This document shows, one piece after another, positions 27,134-37,091 of a DNA stretch of 64,000 nt. The stretch comes from Streptomyces sp. NRRL WC-3742 (GTDB lineage Bacteria > Actinomycetota > Actinomycetes > Streptomycetales > Streptomycetaceae), in contig NZ_JOCF01000046.1 in the NCBI RefSeq assembly GCF_000720635.1, positions 1-64,000 of the forward strand, written 5' to 3'. The first letter of the stretch is position 1. Every line of letters starts with the position of its first letter. Below the pieces are notes generated by a model that saw only the letters and a list, made by a program, of their open reading frames with translations, was not told the DNA's origin and did not search any database. The position numbers and the translations under genes are program-made.

Positions 27134-27775
27134 TCAGGGGCGGAACGGGAAGCCGTACAGGTAGGCGGACACGTGCGCGCGGTCCTCGGTGTCCCCGGCG
27201 GCCTTGGCGGCCAGGCCGTGCTCGCGCCAGCGGCGGGCGACCTCGTTCAACTCGTCGTTCATTTCGGCGAGTTCGGACGGAGTGAGGTCGAGAATCCACT
27301 CCGCCGCGAACGCCGCGTCCGTCCAGGCGGTGCCCCAGGCGGACGCCTGGGTGAGGTACTTGCGGTACTGGGCGACCCGGGCCTCGAGCAGGCCCCGGCC
27401 GACCGCCTCGATGGTGGCGGCGCCTTCGGGGGTGTCCGCGAAGTCCGACTCGCGGAAGCTCCAGCCGCCCTCGGAGGGCAGCTCCCACCAGCGTTCCCGG
27501 CCGTCGCCGCTGCGGCCCGTCGCCTCGACGACGAAGCCGAGCTCGGCGAGTTTGCGCAGGTGGTAGCTGACCAGTGAGGGCGCCAGTTCGGCCTGTTCGG
27601 CGAGCTGGGAGGCGGTCGCGGACCCGGCGGCGAAGAGCAGTCGGTAGAGCTGGACGCGCAGCGGGTTGGTGAACGCCTTCAGCTGGGAGAGCTCGGTGAT
27701 CCGGTCGGCGTGCGGCTGGGGCTGCGGCTGCGGCTCGGGCTGGGGCTGCGACTGGGGCTTCGGCTCGGCGGGCAT
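27134..27775 (-). CDS. ArsR/HTH_20-type regulator with proline-glutamine tail
   Basis: This 213-residue winged-helix protein has the helix-turn-helix LKAFTNPLRVQLYRLL ... ATASQLAEQAELAPSLVSYHLRKL, followed by a helical C-terminal domain. The N-terminus is a low-complexity QP-repeat stretch of about 17 residues, coded by a near-repetitive GGCTG/C tract prone to slippage. It lies upstream of the MFS gene on the same strand and probably represses it. An 8-base palindrome TTGCGCAA in the promoter (near 27804-27811) could be its operator. Confidence 0.87.
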   Translation of the reverse strand: MPAEPKPQSQPQPEPQPQPQPHADRITELSQLKAFTNPLRVQLYRLLFAAGSATASQLAEQAELAPSLVSYHLRKLAELGFVVEATGRSGDGRERWWELPSEGGWSFRESDFADTPEGAATIEAVGRGLLEARVAQYRKYLTQASAWGTAWTDAAFAAEWILDLTPSELAEMNDELNEVARRWREHGLAAKAAGDTEDRAHVSAYLYGFPFRP

Positions 27776-27838
27776 GGAACCACCGTAGGTCCGAAGGAAA
27801 AGTTGCGCAAGATAATTTTCAGAGTTTCGGGACCGGGC

Positions 27839-30631
27839 TCAGCTCAGGGTGGGCACCGACCCTCCGGGGGTGTGGGTGACCTCGACCCCCGGTAGGCCGC
27901 GCGACCATGCGGCCGTGATCGGCGCGAGCTGCGCCGCCGTGAGCGGCTCGGACCCGAGGCCGATGGCGAAGCGCGTCCGCCCGCCCGAGTGGAACGGCCT
28001 TGGCCAGGCGTGCAGTTGGCGCCCGCCCGCCTCCTCCAGCGCGGTGAGCAGGGCGCGCAGCCGGCCCCGGGCGAGGCCCACCGACTCCGGCTCGGCGGTC
28101 ACCACGGCCCAGGCCGCATGGCGCCGGTGCAGCGGCGGCGGGGTGAGCAACTCGGGCCACGGGTCGCGGAGTTCGGTGGCCAGCTGCCAGGCCCGGAAGA
28201 GTTCCTCGGCGAGCAGCTCCTGCATGTCGGCGCCGACCTGGGCGGTGCAGCTGCGGACCGGCGCCGAAGGGGTGAGGACGGTCAGGCCGTGGGAGGTGTC
28301 CGCCGCCTCGCCCTCCAGGCTCACCGCGCGGCGCCAGTCGTACGCGGCCCAGGTCCCGGCGAAGCTCGCGAACAGGTCGCCCTCGGGGGAGTCCGCGTCC
28401 AACACCGTCCGCGCCGCCAGCACCGACCAGGCCAGCGAGGGGAGTTGGCCGAACGGCGCCGAGTCCAGTCCGCGTGCCCGCCCCCACGCCTTCACCTGGC
28501 GGGCCAGCCGGACGAAGGCCGCGTGCCGCTCGCCGACCGCCGTCAGGATCGCCTCCGCGTCCGTGACGGCGCTCAGCGCGACGGCCGCCGCCTCGCCCAG
28601 CTCCGCCCTCCGTTCGACGGCGGTGGCGGGGTCGAGCGCGCCGGTGGGGACCACCGCGAGGTCCACCGTCAGGCCGTCCGCCTCCAGCCGCAGCCCCGGC
28701 ACCCGCGCGCCGCGCACCTCGTGCAGCCCCCGGGCCTGCGGCAGCGCCGCCGCGACCCGGGCGCGGACGGCGGGCAGGTCGGCCGCGCCGGGCAGAGCGG
28801 CGACCAGGTCGAGGTCGCCGTCGTCCAGCTGGCAGCCCATCCGGCGCGAGCCGACCGTACGGACCGCGCCATCCGGCAGCGCCGCCGCGATCAGCGAGGC
28901 CAACTCATGGGCAGCCAGCGATTGTTGGGGAGCCTCCCGCCGCAGCGAGACGGCGGGTGCGTCCGGTACGGCCGGGACCTCGCCCGTGCCCAGGGAGATC
29001 ACGGCGCGCGGACGCATCGGCTCCTCACCCCGGCGCGAGAGCACCACCAGCTCGCCCACCCGGGCGGTCACGCCCGTGAGCGCGGCCGCGCACTCGGCGG
29101 CCGTGCGCTGAGGGTCGGCGCTGCGGCCGAGGGTCAGGTGCGGCGTGAAGCCCTCGGCGCGGCCCCGGCAGCGGGGGAAGCGCCGCTCCAGGGCGTGCCG
29201 CAGCGCCGCCCACGGCGCGGCCTCGGAGGCGGCCGGGTCCAGCCAGAGCGTGGCGTCCTCGCGGTGGCCGAAAGTGTGTACCCCCTCCAGCCGGGTGGTG
29301 AACGGGGCGACCTCGGCGGCGGCCCGGGCGAGCAGCGGCAGGGCGCGCTCGAACTCCGACTCGGGGACGAAGCCGAACAGCAGGTTCACGTGCGGCGGCC
29401 AGCGGCGCACCTGGGGGTCGTGGGCCTCGCGCAGGCGCTGGATCGGCGGCCACAGCTCCTCCGGCGGCAGCCAGGCCACGGCGGTCCGCGCGGTGGGTGC
29501 GAGGTCGAGCACCTCGGCGTCCGAACCGCCGGCGAGGTCGAGGTCCACGACGAGACCGTAGTGGTCGGAGGGGTACAGCCCGTCCGCCGCCGGGCGCTCG
29601 CCGAGCAGCCCGGCCGAGGTGACCAGGGCGTCCCGGTGCAGCACCCGGTCCAGGCGGCCGGGGCGCCCGCTGAGGGAGGAGACGGCGGCCAGCGGATTGC
29701 GCGTCGGGTCGAAGGTGGGGGTGTCGTCCGAGGGGCCGTGCGCCTGCGTCCAGGCGTCGCGCAGGCCGAGGGCGGCGGCGGGGCCCTGCGGGCCGGAGCG
29801 GCCGTCGTTGAAGTCCCCGAGCAGGACGAGTTCGCACTCCACGCCCGCGAACCCCTCGGCGAGGCGGGCGAGTTCGTCCTGCCGCCGGGCCGCGCCGTCC
29901 GGCGAGTGGTCGCTGCTGAGGTGGACGGCGGCGACGGTCAGCGGCGCCGACCCGGCCTGGACGGTGACGGCGGCCACCGCCTTGTACGGGCCCAGCGCGT
30001 GCTGTCCGGCGGCCAGGACGGGCAGGCGGCTGAGCAGCAGCAGCCCGTACCGGTCGAGGTCCGGCGCCAGCGGGTCGAGGTGGAGGGTGTAGCGCTCCCG
30101 CACCCAGGGCGCGGCCGACAGTGCGGCGGCCAGCGCCGGTTCGACCTCCTGGAGGGCGATCACCTCGGCGTCGGCCGCCTCCAGCGCGGCGATCAGCAGC
30201 GGACGGCGGCGGCCGGTGGCGATCAGCTCGGCGTCGTAGCGGTCCCACAGGGTGTTCCAGGTGACCACCCGCAGCCGCTGCGCGGGAGAAGCCCCACCCG
30301 TGGAGGCGACCGGGCGCCAGCCGGAACCGGCCCGCCAGCCGTGCGGGACGGTTGCGGAGAAGAAGGGCGTGGGCAGCAGGCTCGGGTCGGTACGGCGCCC
30401 GGCCTCGGTGCGGTCGAGCACGTCCAGGCCCGTGTCGCGGTCCCACACCGGCACGCCGTCCGCCTCGACGAAGCGCACCCGGTGCCAGGGGACGTCCCCG
30501 GCGGCGGTGAACGCCTCCAGCGGGACGCGCTTGACGCGGTCGTCGCGCTGGCGCACGCCGAGGGTGAAGCGCGCCGGGTCGAAGCGGGCGTCCCAGCGGA
30601 TGCGCTGGCAGATCTGCTCGATGGGACGCAT
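27839..30631 (-). CDS. RNA-repair fusion: MJ1316 domain - EEP - 2H phosphoesterase - nucleotidyltransferase/poly(A) polymerase
   Basis: This 930-residue protein joins four RNA-end enzymes. Residues 1-75 match the MJ1316/DUF504 RNA-end-recognition domain. Residues 119-366 are an endonuclease/exonuclease/phosphatase domain: TWN (N126), QEVE (E162), GDFND (D273, N275) and SDH (D356, H357). Residues 385-555 are a 2H phosphoesterase with HVNLLFG (H414) and HLTLG (H498), the class that opens 2',3'-cyclic phosphates. From about 570 a polymerase-beta-type nucleotidyltransferase begins, with GSRR ... DGDLD (G594, S595, D606, D608), followed by a helical domain and C-terminal region as in eukaryotic poly(A) polymerase. 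It starts six bases after the RNA ligase-kinase gene ends. Likely role: trimming damaged RNA ends and rebuilding them before ligation. Confidence 0.85.
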   Translation of the reverse strand: MRPIEQICQRIRWDARFDPARFTLGVRQRDDRVKRVPLEAFTAAGDVPWHRVRFVEADGVPVWDRDTGLDVLDRTEAGRRTDPSLLPTPFFSATVPHGWRAGSGWRPVASTGGASPAQRLRVVTWNTLWDRYDAELIATGRRRPLLIAALEAADAEVIALQEVEPALAAALSAAPWVRERYTLHLDPLAPDLDRYGLLLLSRLPVLAAGQHALGPYKAVAAVTVQAGSAPLTVAAVHLSSDHSPDGAARRQDELARLAEGFAGVECELVLLGDFNDGRSGPQGPAAALGLRDAWTQAHGPSDDTPTFDPTRNPLAAVSSLSGRPGRLDRVLHRDALVTSAGLLGERPAADGLYPSDHYGLVVDLDLAGGSDAEVLDLAPTARTAVAWLPPEELWPPIQRLREAHDPQVRRWPPHVNLLFGFVPESEFERALPLLARAAAEVAPFTTRLEGVHTFGHREDATLWLDPAASEAAPWAALRHALERRFPRCRGRAEGFTPHLTLGRSADPQRTAAECAAALTGVTARVGELVVLSRRGEEPMRPRAVISLGTGEVPAVPDAPAVSLRREAPQQSLAAHELASLIAAALPDGAVRTVGSRRMGCQLDDGDLDLVAALPGAADLPAVRARVAAALPQARGLHEVRGARVPGLRLEADGLTVDLAVVPTGALDPATAVERRAELGEAAAVALSAVTDAEAILTAVGERHAAFVRLARQVKAWGRARGLDSAPFGQLPSLAWSVLAARTVLDADSPEGDLFASFAGTWAAYDWRRAVSLEGEAADTSHGLTVLTPSAPVRSCTAQVGADMQELLAEELFRAWQLATELRDPWPELLTPPPLHRRHAAWAVVTAEPESVGLARGRLRALLTALEEAGGRQLHAWPRPFHSGGRTRFAIGLGSEPLTAAQLAPITAAWSRGLPGVEVTHTPGGSVPTLS

Positions 30632-30637
30632 CGGTCC

Positions 30638-32365
30638 TCAGTCCTCCTCGAGGTCGAGTGAGCCCGCCCTGTCCTCCACGGTGCCACGCGCGCCGACGTA
30701 CCAGGTGCGGTGGGCCTCCCCGGGGTACGGCGGCTGGTAGCGGTGCAGCTGCGCGGTGAGCACCTGCGCGGGCACCGGGTGGGGGCGGGTGGCGTTGCGG
30801 CGCTGGAGCTCGGCCTCGTCGACGATCATGACGGCCTGGGTGACCAGGGCGTCCCGGCGCTGCGCGACGCCCTGCACCAGGGAGCGCTGGTGGCGGTTGA
30901 GCGAGGTGGCGTCCCAGACGACGGTGGCGCCGGGGACGAGGGCGGCGGAGAGGCGGTCCAGGCCCTCGCGCAGCACGTCGGCGTTGTCGCGCTGGTCGGC
31001 GCGGGAGCCTCGGGCGGTGCGCAGGCCGTCCAGGGAGACCACCGTGTCGACGGCCCCGAGCGTGCCGGTGAAGGTGCTCTTGCCGCTGCCGGCGGGGCCG
31101 GTGAGCTGGATCAGCCGGGGGAATTCGCCGTCGCGCCAGCGCCAGGTGGCGGCCACGGCCTCGTCGGTGCGCTCGAGGCGGCCGAGCGCGTACGCCTCGC
31201 GGGCCTGGGCGTAGCAGCGGTCGGCGGCCTCGCGGCCGAGGTCGGCGAGGCTCTCGCGCAGGCCCTTGCGCAGCCCGTCCAGCGGGTCCGGGTCGAGGAG
31301 GGCGCCGGCGTCGGCGTGCAGCTCGGACCAGGCGACCTGTTGCTCCTCCTCCGGGCCGGGGGCGGTCAGGGCGGCGAGGGCGTGCAGGACCTCGAGGTCG
31401 GCGGCCTCGGACATCCGCACCAGCCCGGCGTACCGGTCCTCGTCGGGGTGGGGGCGGTGCAGCCGGGGGTGCAGGCCGACGAGGTCGGCGACCCTGCGGG
31501 CCAGCGGCAGGCCGAGGGTGCCGACCAGCCGGGGCGCCAGCTCCTCCCGGCGGGTGGCGCGCAGCACGGTGGCCAGGACGCCGGTCAGTCGGCGGTCCCC
31601 GGTGCGGCCGAGGGCGTCGAGGCGGTCCGAGATCTCGGCCAACTCGTGTTCAGGGCCGGGGAGTTCGTCGAGGCCCAGTGCTGTGGCCAGGGCGCCGGGG
31701 GCTGGGCGGGCGCCGCAGCGCACCGCCCACAGCGCGGCGGAGGGGCCGAGCCCGTTGGGCACCACGGCGGCGTGCATCCAGTGGGTGTCGGTGCGCACGT
31801 GCCGGGGGCGCACCCACTTGGCGATCCGCTCGCCGAACTCGGCCCGGGGGAAGCCCTGGACGGTGCGGAGGACGTACCCCTCCTGCCGGTCCAGGTCGAG
31901 GCTCGACGCGAGGGACCGCAGCGCGCGTTCGTCGTACCGGCCGCGCCAGAGCACCCGGGGTGTCGGGAGGCCCGCGCGGCGCAGGAAGCGGACGGTGGTG
32001 TCCCAGTCCAGGCAGGCGTCCCGCTCGTTCCAGACCGAGAAACCGTAGAACCAGCTCTCCAGATCGTCGTACGGGATCGAGTGCCGGGCGTACATGTTCT
32101 CCCCGCTGACGCGCCAGCCGGGCGGGATCAGGCGGCCGATGCGGCCGTGCAGCTCCTTCACCCAGGCGCGGGAGGGGTGGTGGGCGGAGTCGAGGGAGCG
32201 GGCGTGCAGGCCCTCGCGGTAGAGGGTGGTGTTCTCGCCGTCGAGCTTCTCGGTGACGACGACCTCGGCCCCGGCGAGTCCGGAGAGGTCCCCGGTCCGT
32301 ACGTCGTCCGCCGTGGCGCCCGGCGACCAGGGCAGGTGCGGCGTCCTCGGGTACTGCACGCGCAT
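30638..32365 (-). CDS. RNA ligase - polynucleotide kinase fusion
   Basis: This 575-residue protein has an Rnl2-like RNA ligase domain at 1-210: Lys40 in EKLDGEN is the AMP-accepting lysine, SGENMYARHSI is motif III, EGYVLR (162-167) motif IV and AKWVR (182-186) motif V. A helical linker (210-410) follows. Residues 413-575 are a P-loop kinase with GPAGSGKS (423-430), SLDGLR and WDATSLNR, as in T4-type polynucleotide 5'-kinases. Kinase and ligase in one chain allow phosphorylation of a 5'-OH and sealing to a 3'-OH. It is the first gene of a two-gene operon with the end-processing fusion. Start ATG 32365. No toxin or sensor gene adjoins it. Confidence 0.88.
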   Translation of the reverse strand: MRVQYPRTPHLPWSPGATADDVRTGDLSGLAGAEVVVTEKLDGENTTLYREGLHARSLDSAHHPSRAWVKELHGRIGRLIPPGWRVSGENMYARHSIPYDDLESWFYGFSVWNERDACLDWDTTVRFLRRAGLPTPRVLWRGRYDERALRSLASSLDLDRQEGYVLRTVQGFPRAEFGERIAKWVRPRHVRTDTHWMHAAVVPNGLGPSAALWAVRCGARPAPGALATALGLDELPGPEHELAEISDRLDALGRTGDRRLTGVLATVLRATRREELAPRLVGTLGLPLARRVADLVGLHPRLHRPHPDEDRYAGLVRMSEAADLEVLHALAALTAPGPEEEQQVAWSELHADAGALLDPDPLDGLRKGLRESLADLGREAADRCYAQAREAYALGRLERTDEAVAATWRWRDGEFPRLIQLTGPAGSGKSTFTGTLGAVDTVVSLDGLRTARGSRADQRDNADVLREGLDRLSAALVPGATVVWDATSLNRHQRSLVQGVAQRRDALVTQAVMIVDEAELQRRNATRPHPVPAQVLTAQLHRYQPPYPGEAHRTWYVGARGTVEDRAGSLDLEED

Positions 32366-32439
32366 CTGTCGCCCCCCGTGTCGGTCCTTGATCCGCCGAC
32401 ACTGTAGGAGCTGCCCGACCCGTCCGACCAGCGAATTAA

Positions 32440-32473
32440 CCGGGACGGGGCCCCGGGCGAGGCCCCGTCCCGG
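32440..32473 (-). terminator. Terminator after GH31 gene
   Basis: Perfect 13-base arms (32440-32452, 32461-32473) around eight bases lie seven bases after the GH31 stop, followed on the minus strand by TTAATT. It separates the sugar operon from the RNA-repair operon. Confidence 0.8.
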
Positions 32474-32479
32474 GAGGGG

Positions 32480-35158
32480 TCAGTCGTCTCCGTGGATCAG
32501 GCGGAGGGAGAAGCCCTGGTCGGTGGACACCTTCGCGGTCTTGACCTCGGTGAGGCCCGTGGCCTCGTCGTAGTACCAGCCGGACTCGGCGGTATCGAGC
32601 TCGGCCGCCGAGTCGAGCTGCGGCAGCGGGCCGCCGGAGGTGGCGACGAGGCTGGGAGCGGCCTGGCCGTGGACCGTGAACCGGTAGCCGCGCGCCTCCG
32701 GCTTGCCCGTGTAACTTCCTTCGCTGGCACCGACCTTGACGGTGGTGACGGCCGGGTTCGCGTCGACGTCGACGCGCTGGGTGGCCGAGGCTCCGCCCGT
32801 GTGCTGCCGGGTGACGCCGTCGTCCTCGTACAGGGTGTAGGTGGCGGAGCCCTGCTCCGACGGGTAGAGGTCGTAGTCGAGTTCGCCCCGGTCCCGGCTC
32901 TCCCAGGACAGCGTGCCCTTGGGCCACATCGGCACGATCGCGCCGCCCCGGACGAACAGCGGGAGGGTGTCGAGCGGCGCCGCGTAGTCGTTGATCGTGG
33001 TCGGGCCCTGGTAGGTGCGCCCCGTCCAGTAGTCCGTCCAGGTGCCGGCCGGGACGTAGATGCCGTTGCGCACCGAGGTGTCGGAGTAGACCGGCGCGAC
33101 CAGGAAGTCCGGCCCGGCCAGGAACTCGTACTTCGCGTCCGGGCCGAGCGCCGCCGGGTCGTCCGGGTACTCCAGGGCGAGCGGGCGCACCGCGCCGATG
33201 CCCGTACGGGTGGCCTCCGCCGAGAGGGTGTACATGTACGGCAGCAGCCGCTCCTTGAGCTGGAGGTACTTGCGGTTGATCGACGTGTACGGCTCGCCGT
33301 CCAGCCAGGGCTGCTGGTCGCGCTGCTGGGTGCCGGTCGTGTCCCGGGCCCAGCCGTCCATGGTCATGATGGCGGGCAGGAACGCCTTCCACTGGAGGTC
33401 GCGGGTGTACATCTTCGGGTCGCGGCGGTAGATCGAGCCCACGTCGCCGGTGTTGTAGGCGATGCCGGACATCGTGGCGCCCGCGTAGGTGGGGATCTGC
33501 CAGCGGATGTAGTCCCAGGACAGGCTCTGGTCGCCGCTCCACAGCACGCCGCAGCGCTGGGCACCGGCCCAGGAGACGGGCAGCCAGACGAAGCCGCGGG
33601 CGTCGCTGTTGTCCTCGATACCGGCCTTGGCCTGGTCGCAGGCGTTGAGCGCGAAGTCGTAGCCGTTGCCGACCCAGGCCACGTCGAGCTTGCGCACCCG
33701 CACGCCGGCCTTGACCTCCTTGGCCTGGTTGGGCAGGCCGTTCTGCGTCCACAGGCCGAGCTGGGCGTGGTCCTTCCTCAGGCCCGTGCCGGTCTGGGGG
33801 AGGTTCTCGTAGCCGCAGCCGTAGCCGTCGTTGACGAGCATCCAGCCGAGCGGCATCTGCTGCTGCACGTACCCGTCGGCGATCTTGACGGCGTCGAGGG
33901 TGTGGCGCTCGCCGCGGTTGGCGTTGTGGAGGTAGCAGTCGGAGTCGCCGGGCTCCAGGCCGTAGACGGGCGGCATGAACGGCTTGCCGACCAGGGAGGT
34001 GTACTGGCCGATGACCTTCTTGACGTCGCCGGTGAAGTAGTAGGCGTCCAGGCGCTGTTCCTGCTGGCCGGTGCGCACAGGCGAGCCGAAGTCGTAGAGG
34101 CCCGGGGCGAAGGTGTTGCGGAAGACGCCGTAGCCGGCGGTGGAGACGTAGAAGGGCTGGGAGTTGTTGTAGCCGCCCTCGTCCCAGTCGAAGCTGTTGG
34201 AGACGTGGACGGCGTGGTCGCGGTGCGAGAAGGAGCCGTTCTGCTCGCCGCCGCCGAAGAACTGCTCCTCGGCGCCGCGCTGGAGGCTCTGGCGCATGCC
34301 GCTGGTGCTCCAGCGCAGCGGGGCGTCCTCCTGCCAGATCGCGGTGCGGTCGTCGGCGCGGTAGAGGCCGAAGCGCAGCGGGTGCTTGTAGACGCGCAGC
34401 ACCAGGTCGTGGGCGTGGACGGCGTAGTACGCGCCGGTGTCCACCGACCAGGTGTCGGACCGGAGTTCGGGCTGCTTGCGGATGATGGTGCTGCCGGCCG
34501 GGTCGGTGAACACACCGTCCGGGGCGGCGCGCAGGCGGAGCTGGTCGTCGGCGAGGAAGTCGACCTTGGCCTTGAGGGAGCCCGCGCCGATGTCGTAGCT
34601 GCCCTGGCCGCCGGAGAAGGAGGTGAGGTCCCCGGCGTCGGCGGTCACCGGGAGGTGGGCGCGGCCGGTGAAGGAGCCGCCGCGCACGTCGTACGGGACG
34701 ACGAGGACGTGGTAGGTGCCGGACGCCTTGGGGATGACGGTGGCCTCCGGGTCGGCGGTGCCCGCGCTGGAGGCGACCTGCTTGCCGGCGGAGTCGAAGA
34801 CGTAGAGGTCGAAGTCCTCGGCGGGGTTCTGCCACTGGACGGAGAGCGGGACTCCGCCCTCCGGGTTGTCGTTCCAGTAGCCCGCGGGGACGTTCACGGT
34901 CAGGTCGAAGCGGGCGCAGACCGCGCCGTCCGCGTCCTGGGGGGCGGGCGGGCAGGAGTTGGCGCCGCCGAGGGTGCCCTTGGCGTACTGCGGGCTCTGC
35001 CAGGTGACGCTCCGGTGGTCCTGGTCGAGGACGGCGGCGGGGGTGCCGGCGGCCCGGGCCGGGAGGACGGGACCGGCGAGGGCGGTGATGCTGCTCAGGG
35101 CCGCGACGAGAGCGGCCCGGCGCAGGCGGGGGCGGGGGCGGGGGCGGGGTAAACGCAC
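32480..35158 (-). CDS. Secreted glycoside hydrolase family 31 enzyme
   Basis: This 892-residue exported enzyme has a signal peptide ending ARA, a beta-rich N-terminal pre-peptidase-like domain (about 75-165), the GH31 galactose-mutarotase-like N domain, the catalytic barrel and a C-terminal beta region. The nucleophile Asp lies in KLDVAWVGNGY near residue 490 rather than in the usual WxDMNE, and SGDQS supplies the probable acid/base. This variant motif points to the branch with isomaltosyl- or alternan-related transferases and dextran-acting enzymes rather than ordinary alpha-glucosidases. It is downstream of a binding protein and two permeases, so it probably frees or builds the sugar those proteins import. 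Confidence 0.87.
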   Translation of the reverse strand: MRLPRPRPRPRLRRAALVAALSSITALAGPVLPARAAGTPAAVLDQDHRSVTWQSPQYAKGTLGGANSCPPAPQDADGAVCARFDLTVNVPAGYWNDNPEGGVPLSVQWQNPAEDFDLYVFDSAGKQVASSAGTADPEATVIPKASGTYHVLVVPYDVRGGSFTGRAHLPVTADAGDLTSFSGGQGSYDIGAGSLKAKVDFLADDQLRLRAAPDGVFTDPAGSTIIRKQPELRSDTWSVDTGAYYAVHAHDLVLRVYKHPLRFGLYRADDRTAIWQEDAPLRWSTSGMRQSLQRGAEEQFFGGGEQNGSFSHRDHAVHVSNSFDWDEGGYNNSQPFYVSTAGYGVFRNTFAPGLYDFGSPVRTGQQEQRLDAYYFTGDVKKVIGQYTSLVGKPFMPPVYGLEPGDSDCYLHNANRGERHTLDAVKIADGYVQQQMPLGWMLVNDGYGCGYENLPQTGTGLRKDHAQLGLWTQNGLPNQAKEVKAGVRVRKLDVAWVGNGYDFALNACDQAKAGIEDNSDARGFVWLPVSWAGAQRCGVLWSGDQSLSWDYIRWQIPTYAGATMSGIAYNTGDVGSIYRRDPKMYTRDLQWKAFLPAIMTMDGWARDTTGTQQRDQQPWLDGEPYTSINRKYLQLKERLLPYMYTLSAEATRTGIGAVRPLALEYPDDPAALGPDAKYEFLAGPDFLVAPVYSDTSVRNGIYVPAGTWTDYWTGRTYQGPTTINDYAAPLDTLPLFVRGGAIVPMWPKGTLSWESRDRGELDYDLYPSEQGSATYTLYEDDGVTRQHTGGASATQRVDVDANPAVTTVKVGASEGSYTGKPEARGYRFTVHGQAAPSLVATSGGPLPQLDSAAELDTAESGWYYDEATGLTEVKTAKVSTDQGFSLRLIHGDD

Positions 35159-35321
35159 GGTGGTGTCTCCTGTTCTCCTGTCAACGCGGGGCTGGTGGTG
35201 GTGAGGAGGCCGGCGGAGGCAGCGGCCGCGCGACTTGGGCGGCCACGGCGTCCCCGGGCGGGGGAGAGGAGGCGGTGGGTGGAGATGCCTTGAGCGGGAG
35301 CGAACTGGCGTGACGGGGCAG

Positions 35322-36149
35322 CTACTTGACGGACCCGGCGGTGAGTCCGGAGACCACCTGCCGCTCGATCAGGGCGAACAGCACCACCACCGGCAGGATG
35401 GCGACGACCGATCCGGCGAACAGGTAGTTCCACTGCACCGTGTAGTCGCCGATGAAGCTGTTGAGGCCCACGGTGAGCGGCTGGCTCTGCGGGGCGGTCG
35501 ACAGGGTCAGGCCCATCACGAACTCGTTCCAGGCGGCGATGAAGGTGAAGATCAGCGCGGTCACCACGCCCGGCATCGCCAGTGGGAGCACGACCCGGCG
35601 CAGAACCCCGATCCGTCCGAGGCCGTCGATCATGGCGGCCTCCTCCAGTTCCACGGGGATCGAGCCGATGTAGGCGGTGAGGATCCAGACGGCGAAGGCC
35701 AGGTTGAAGGCGGCGTTGCAGAGGATCAGCGTCCAGACCGAGTTGAGCATGTCCAGCTGGTAGAACTCGCGGTAGAGGCCCACCAGCAGTGAGGTCGGCT
35801 GGAACATCTGGGTGACGAGGACGAGGAGCAGGAAGAGCCGCCGCCCCCGGTAGCGGATGCGGGCGGTGTGGTAGGCGGCGGGCAGGGCGACCAGCAGCGC
35901 GAGCAGGGTGGAGCCGCCGGCGACCAGCAGGCTGACGCGCAGGTTGGCGCCGAGGGTGGAGTCGCGCCAGACCTCGACGAAGTTGGACCAGGCGAACTGC
36001 CGTGGCAGGTAGGTTGCGTCGCGCAGCTCGTCGGCGGGGCGCAGCGCGGTGACGACCATCTCCAGGTAGGGGAGCAGGAAGACGACGGCCAGCAGCCAGG
36101 CCGTGGCGGCGAGCAGCAGGGTGCGAGGGCGTATCCGACGGGTCGTCAA
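35322..36149 (-). CDS. Carbohydrate ABC transporter permease (MalG type)
   Basis: This 275-residue inner-membrane permease has six hydrophobic segments and the EAA loop VELEEAAMIDGLGRIGVLRRVVLPLAMPG that docks the ATPase. TTG 36149 overlaps the stop of the preceding permease by four bases (TTGA), with GGAGG just upstream, so translation is coupled. It pairs with the MalF-type permease at 36146-37051. No ATPase gene is in the operon; sugar importers in streptomycetes often share MsiK. Confidence 0.9.
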   Translation of the reverse strand: MTTRRIRPRTLLLAATAWLLAVVFLLPYLEMVVTALRPADELRDATYLPRQFAWSNFVEVWRDSTLGANLRVSLLVAGGSTLLALLVALPAAYHTARIRYRGRRLFLLLVLVTQMFQPTSLLVGLYREFYQLDMLNSVWTLILCNAAFNLAFAVWILTAYIGSIPVELEEAAMIDGLGRIGVLRRVVLPLAMPGVVTALIFTFIAAWNEFVMGLTLSTAPQSQPLTVGLNSFIGDYTVQWNYLFAGSVVAILPVVVLFALIERQVVSGLTAGSVK

Positions 36150-37051
36150 CTCTCCTCCCCGGTATCCCGGTTCCAGCGGCTCACTTTCAGGAAAGCCAGC
36201 ACCATCAGCACCACGAGCGCAAAGTTGACCACCGACATGGCCGCGGACTCCCCGAGGTCGGTGCTCTTCAGCTGGTACATGAACACCGTGGTGGTGGCCG
36301 TGTCGCTGCTCGGGCCGCCCTGGGTCATGCCCCAGATGACGGGGAAGGAGTTGAAGACGTTGATCAGGTTGATCACCAGACCGACCAGGAAGGCCGGGCG
36401 CAGCAGCGGCAGCGTGATCCGCCGGTACGACTGCCACAGGGAGGCACCGTCCACCCGGGCCGCCTCGTAGATCTCGGCGGGGACCGTCTGGAGGCCGGCC
36501 AGCAGGGTGTAGGTGGTGAACGGCAGGGAGACGAAGACGGCGACGGCCACCATCCACGGCCAGGCGGTGGCGGGATCGCCCAGCCAGTCGCGCGGCCCGT
36601 CGACCAGGCCGAGGTCGGTCATCGCCGTGTTGAGCACCCCGGCGGTGCGGTCGAGCATCCAGCGGAAGCCGATGGAGGTCATCAGCACGGAGGCGGCCCA
36701 GGGGGCGATCAGCGCCCAGCGAGCGAACCTGCGGCCGGGGAAGCGCTGGTCGAACAGCTGGGCCAGGCCGAGGGAGAGCAGCATGGTGAGGCCGACCACG
36801 GCGAGGGTCCAGACCACCGTGGAGAGCAGCACATGGCCGAGGTCGGCCTCGCCGAAGAGCTTGCGGTACTTGTCCGGCCCGGCGGAGCCGCGGACGAAGC
36901 CGCTGGTGCTGATGCGCAGGAAGGACGTGCGCACCATCTCGTACACGGGCCAGAGGACGACGAGGAGGATCAGCAGGACGGCCGGGCCGATCCACGGCAG
37001 CGGGCCCAGTCTGCGGTGAAGCCCTCGACGGGCGGCGGAGTCGACGGACAA
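36146..37051 (-). CDS. Carbohydrate ABC transporter permease (MalF type)
   Basis: This 301-residue permease has six membrane segments and the EAA loop AEIYEAARVDGASLWQSYRRITLPLLRP. TTG 37051 follows AAAGG. It comes 40 bases after the binding-protein gene and overlaps the next permease by four bases. With the lipoprotein and MalG partner it forms a sugar importer for a product of the GH31 enzyme; the sugar is probably an alpha-gluco-oligosaccharide (inference). Confidence 0.9.
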   Translation of the reverse strand: MSVDSAARRGLHRRLGPLPWIGPAVLLILLVVLWPVYEMVRTSFLRISTSGFVRGSAGPDKYRKLFGEADLGHVLLSTVVWTLAVVGLTMLLSLGLAQLFDQRFPGRRFARWALIAPWAASVLMTSIGFRWMLDRTAGVLNTAMTDLGLVDGPRDWLGDPATAWPWMVAVAVFVSLPFTTYTLLAGLQTVPAEIYEAARVDGASLWQSYRRITLPLLRPAFLVGLVINLINVFNSFPVIWGMTQGGPSSDTATTTVFMYQLKSTDLGESAAMSVVNFALVVLMVLAFLKVSRWNRDTGEES

Positions 37052-37091
37052 CGGGGTGCCTTTCGCGGGGCGCGGGCCGGCTGCGTGTTCG

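Noticed and set aside
27839..30631. CCA-adding tRNA nucleotidyltransferase
   Set aside because: The nucleotidyltransferase part has the GS...DxD core but is fused to EEP, 2H and MJ1316 domains and is next to an RNA ligase; domain plan fits a poly(A)-polymerase-like repair enzyme better.
32492..35152. 886-codon plus-strand frame opposite GH31
   Set aside because: Val/Gly-rich antisense shadow of a clear GH31 coding frame.
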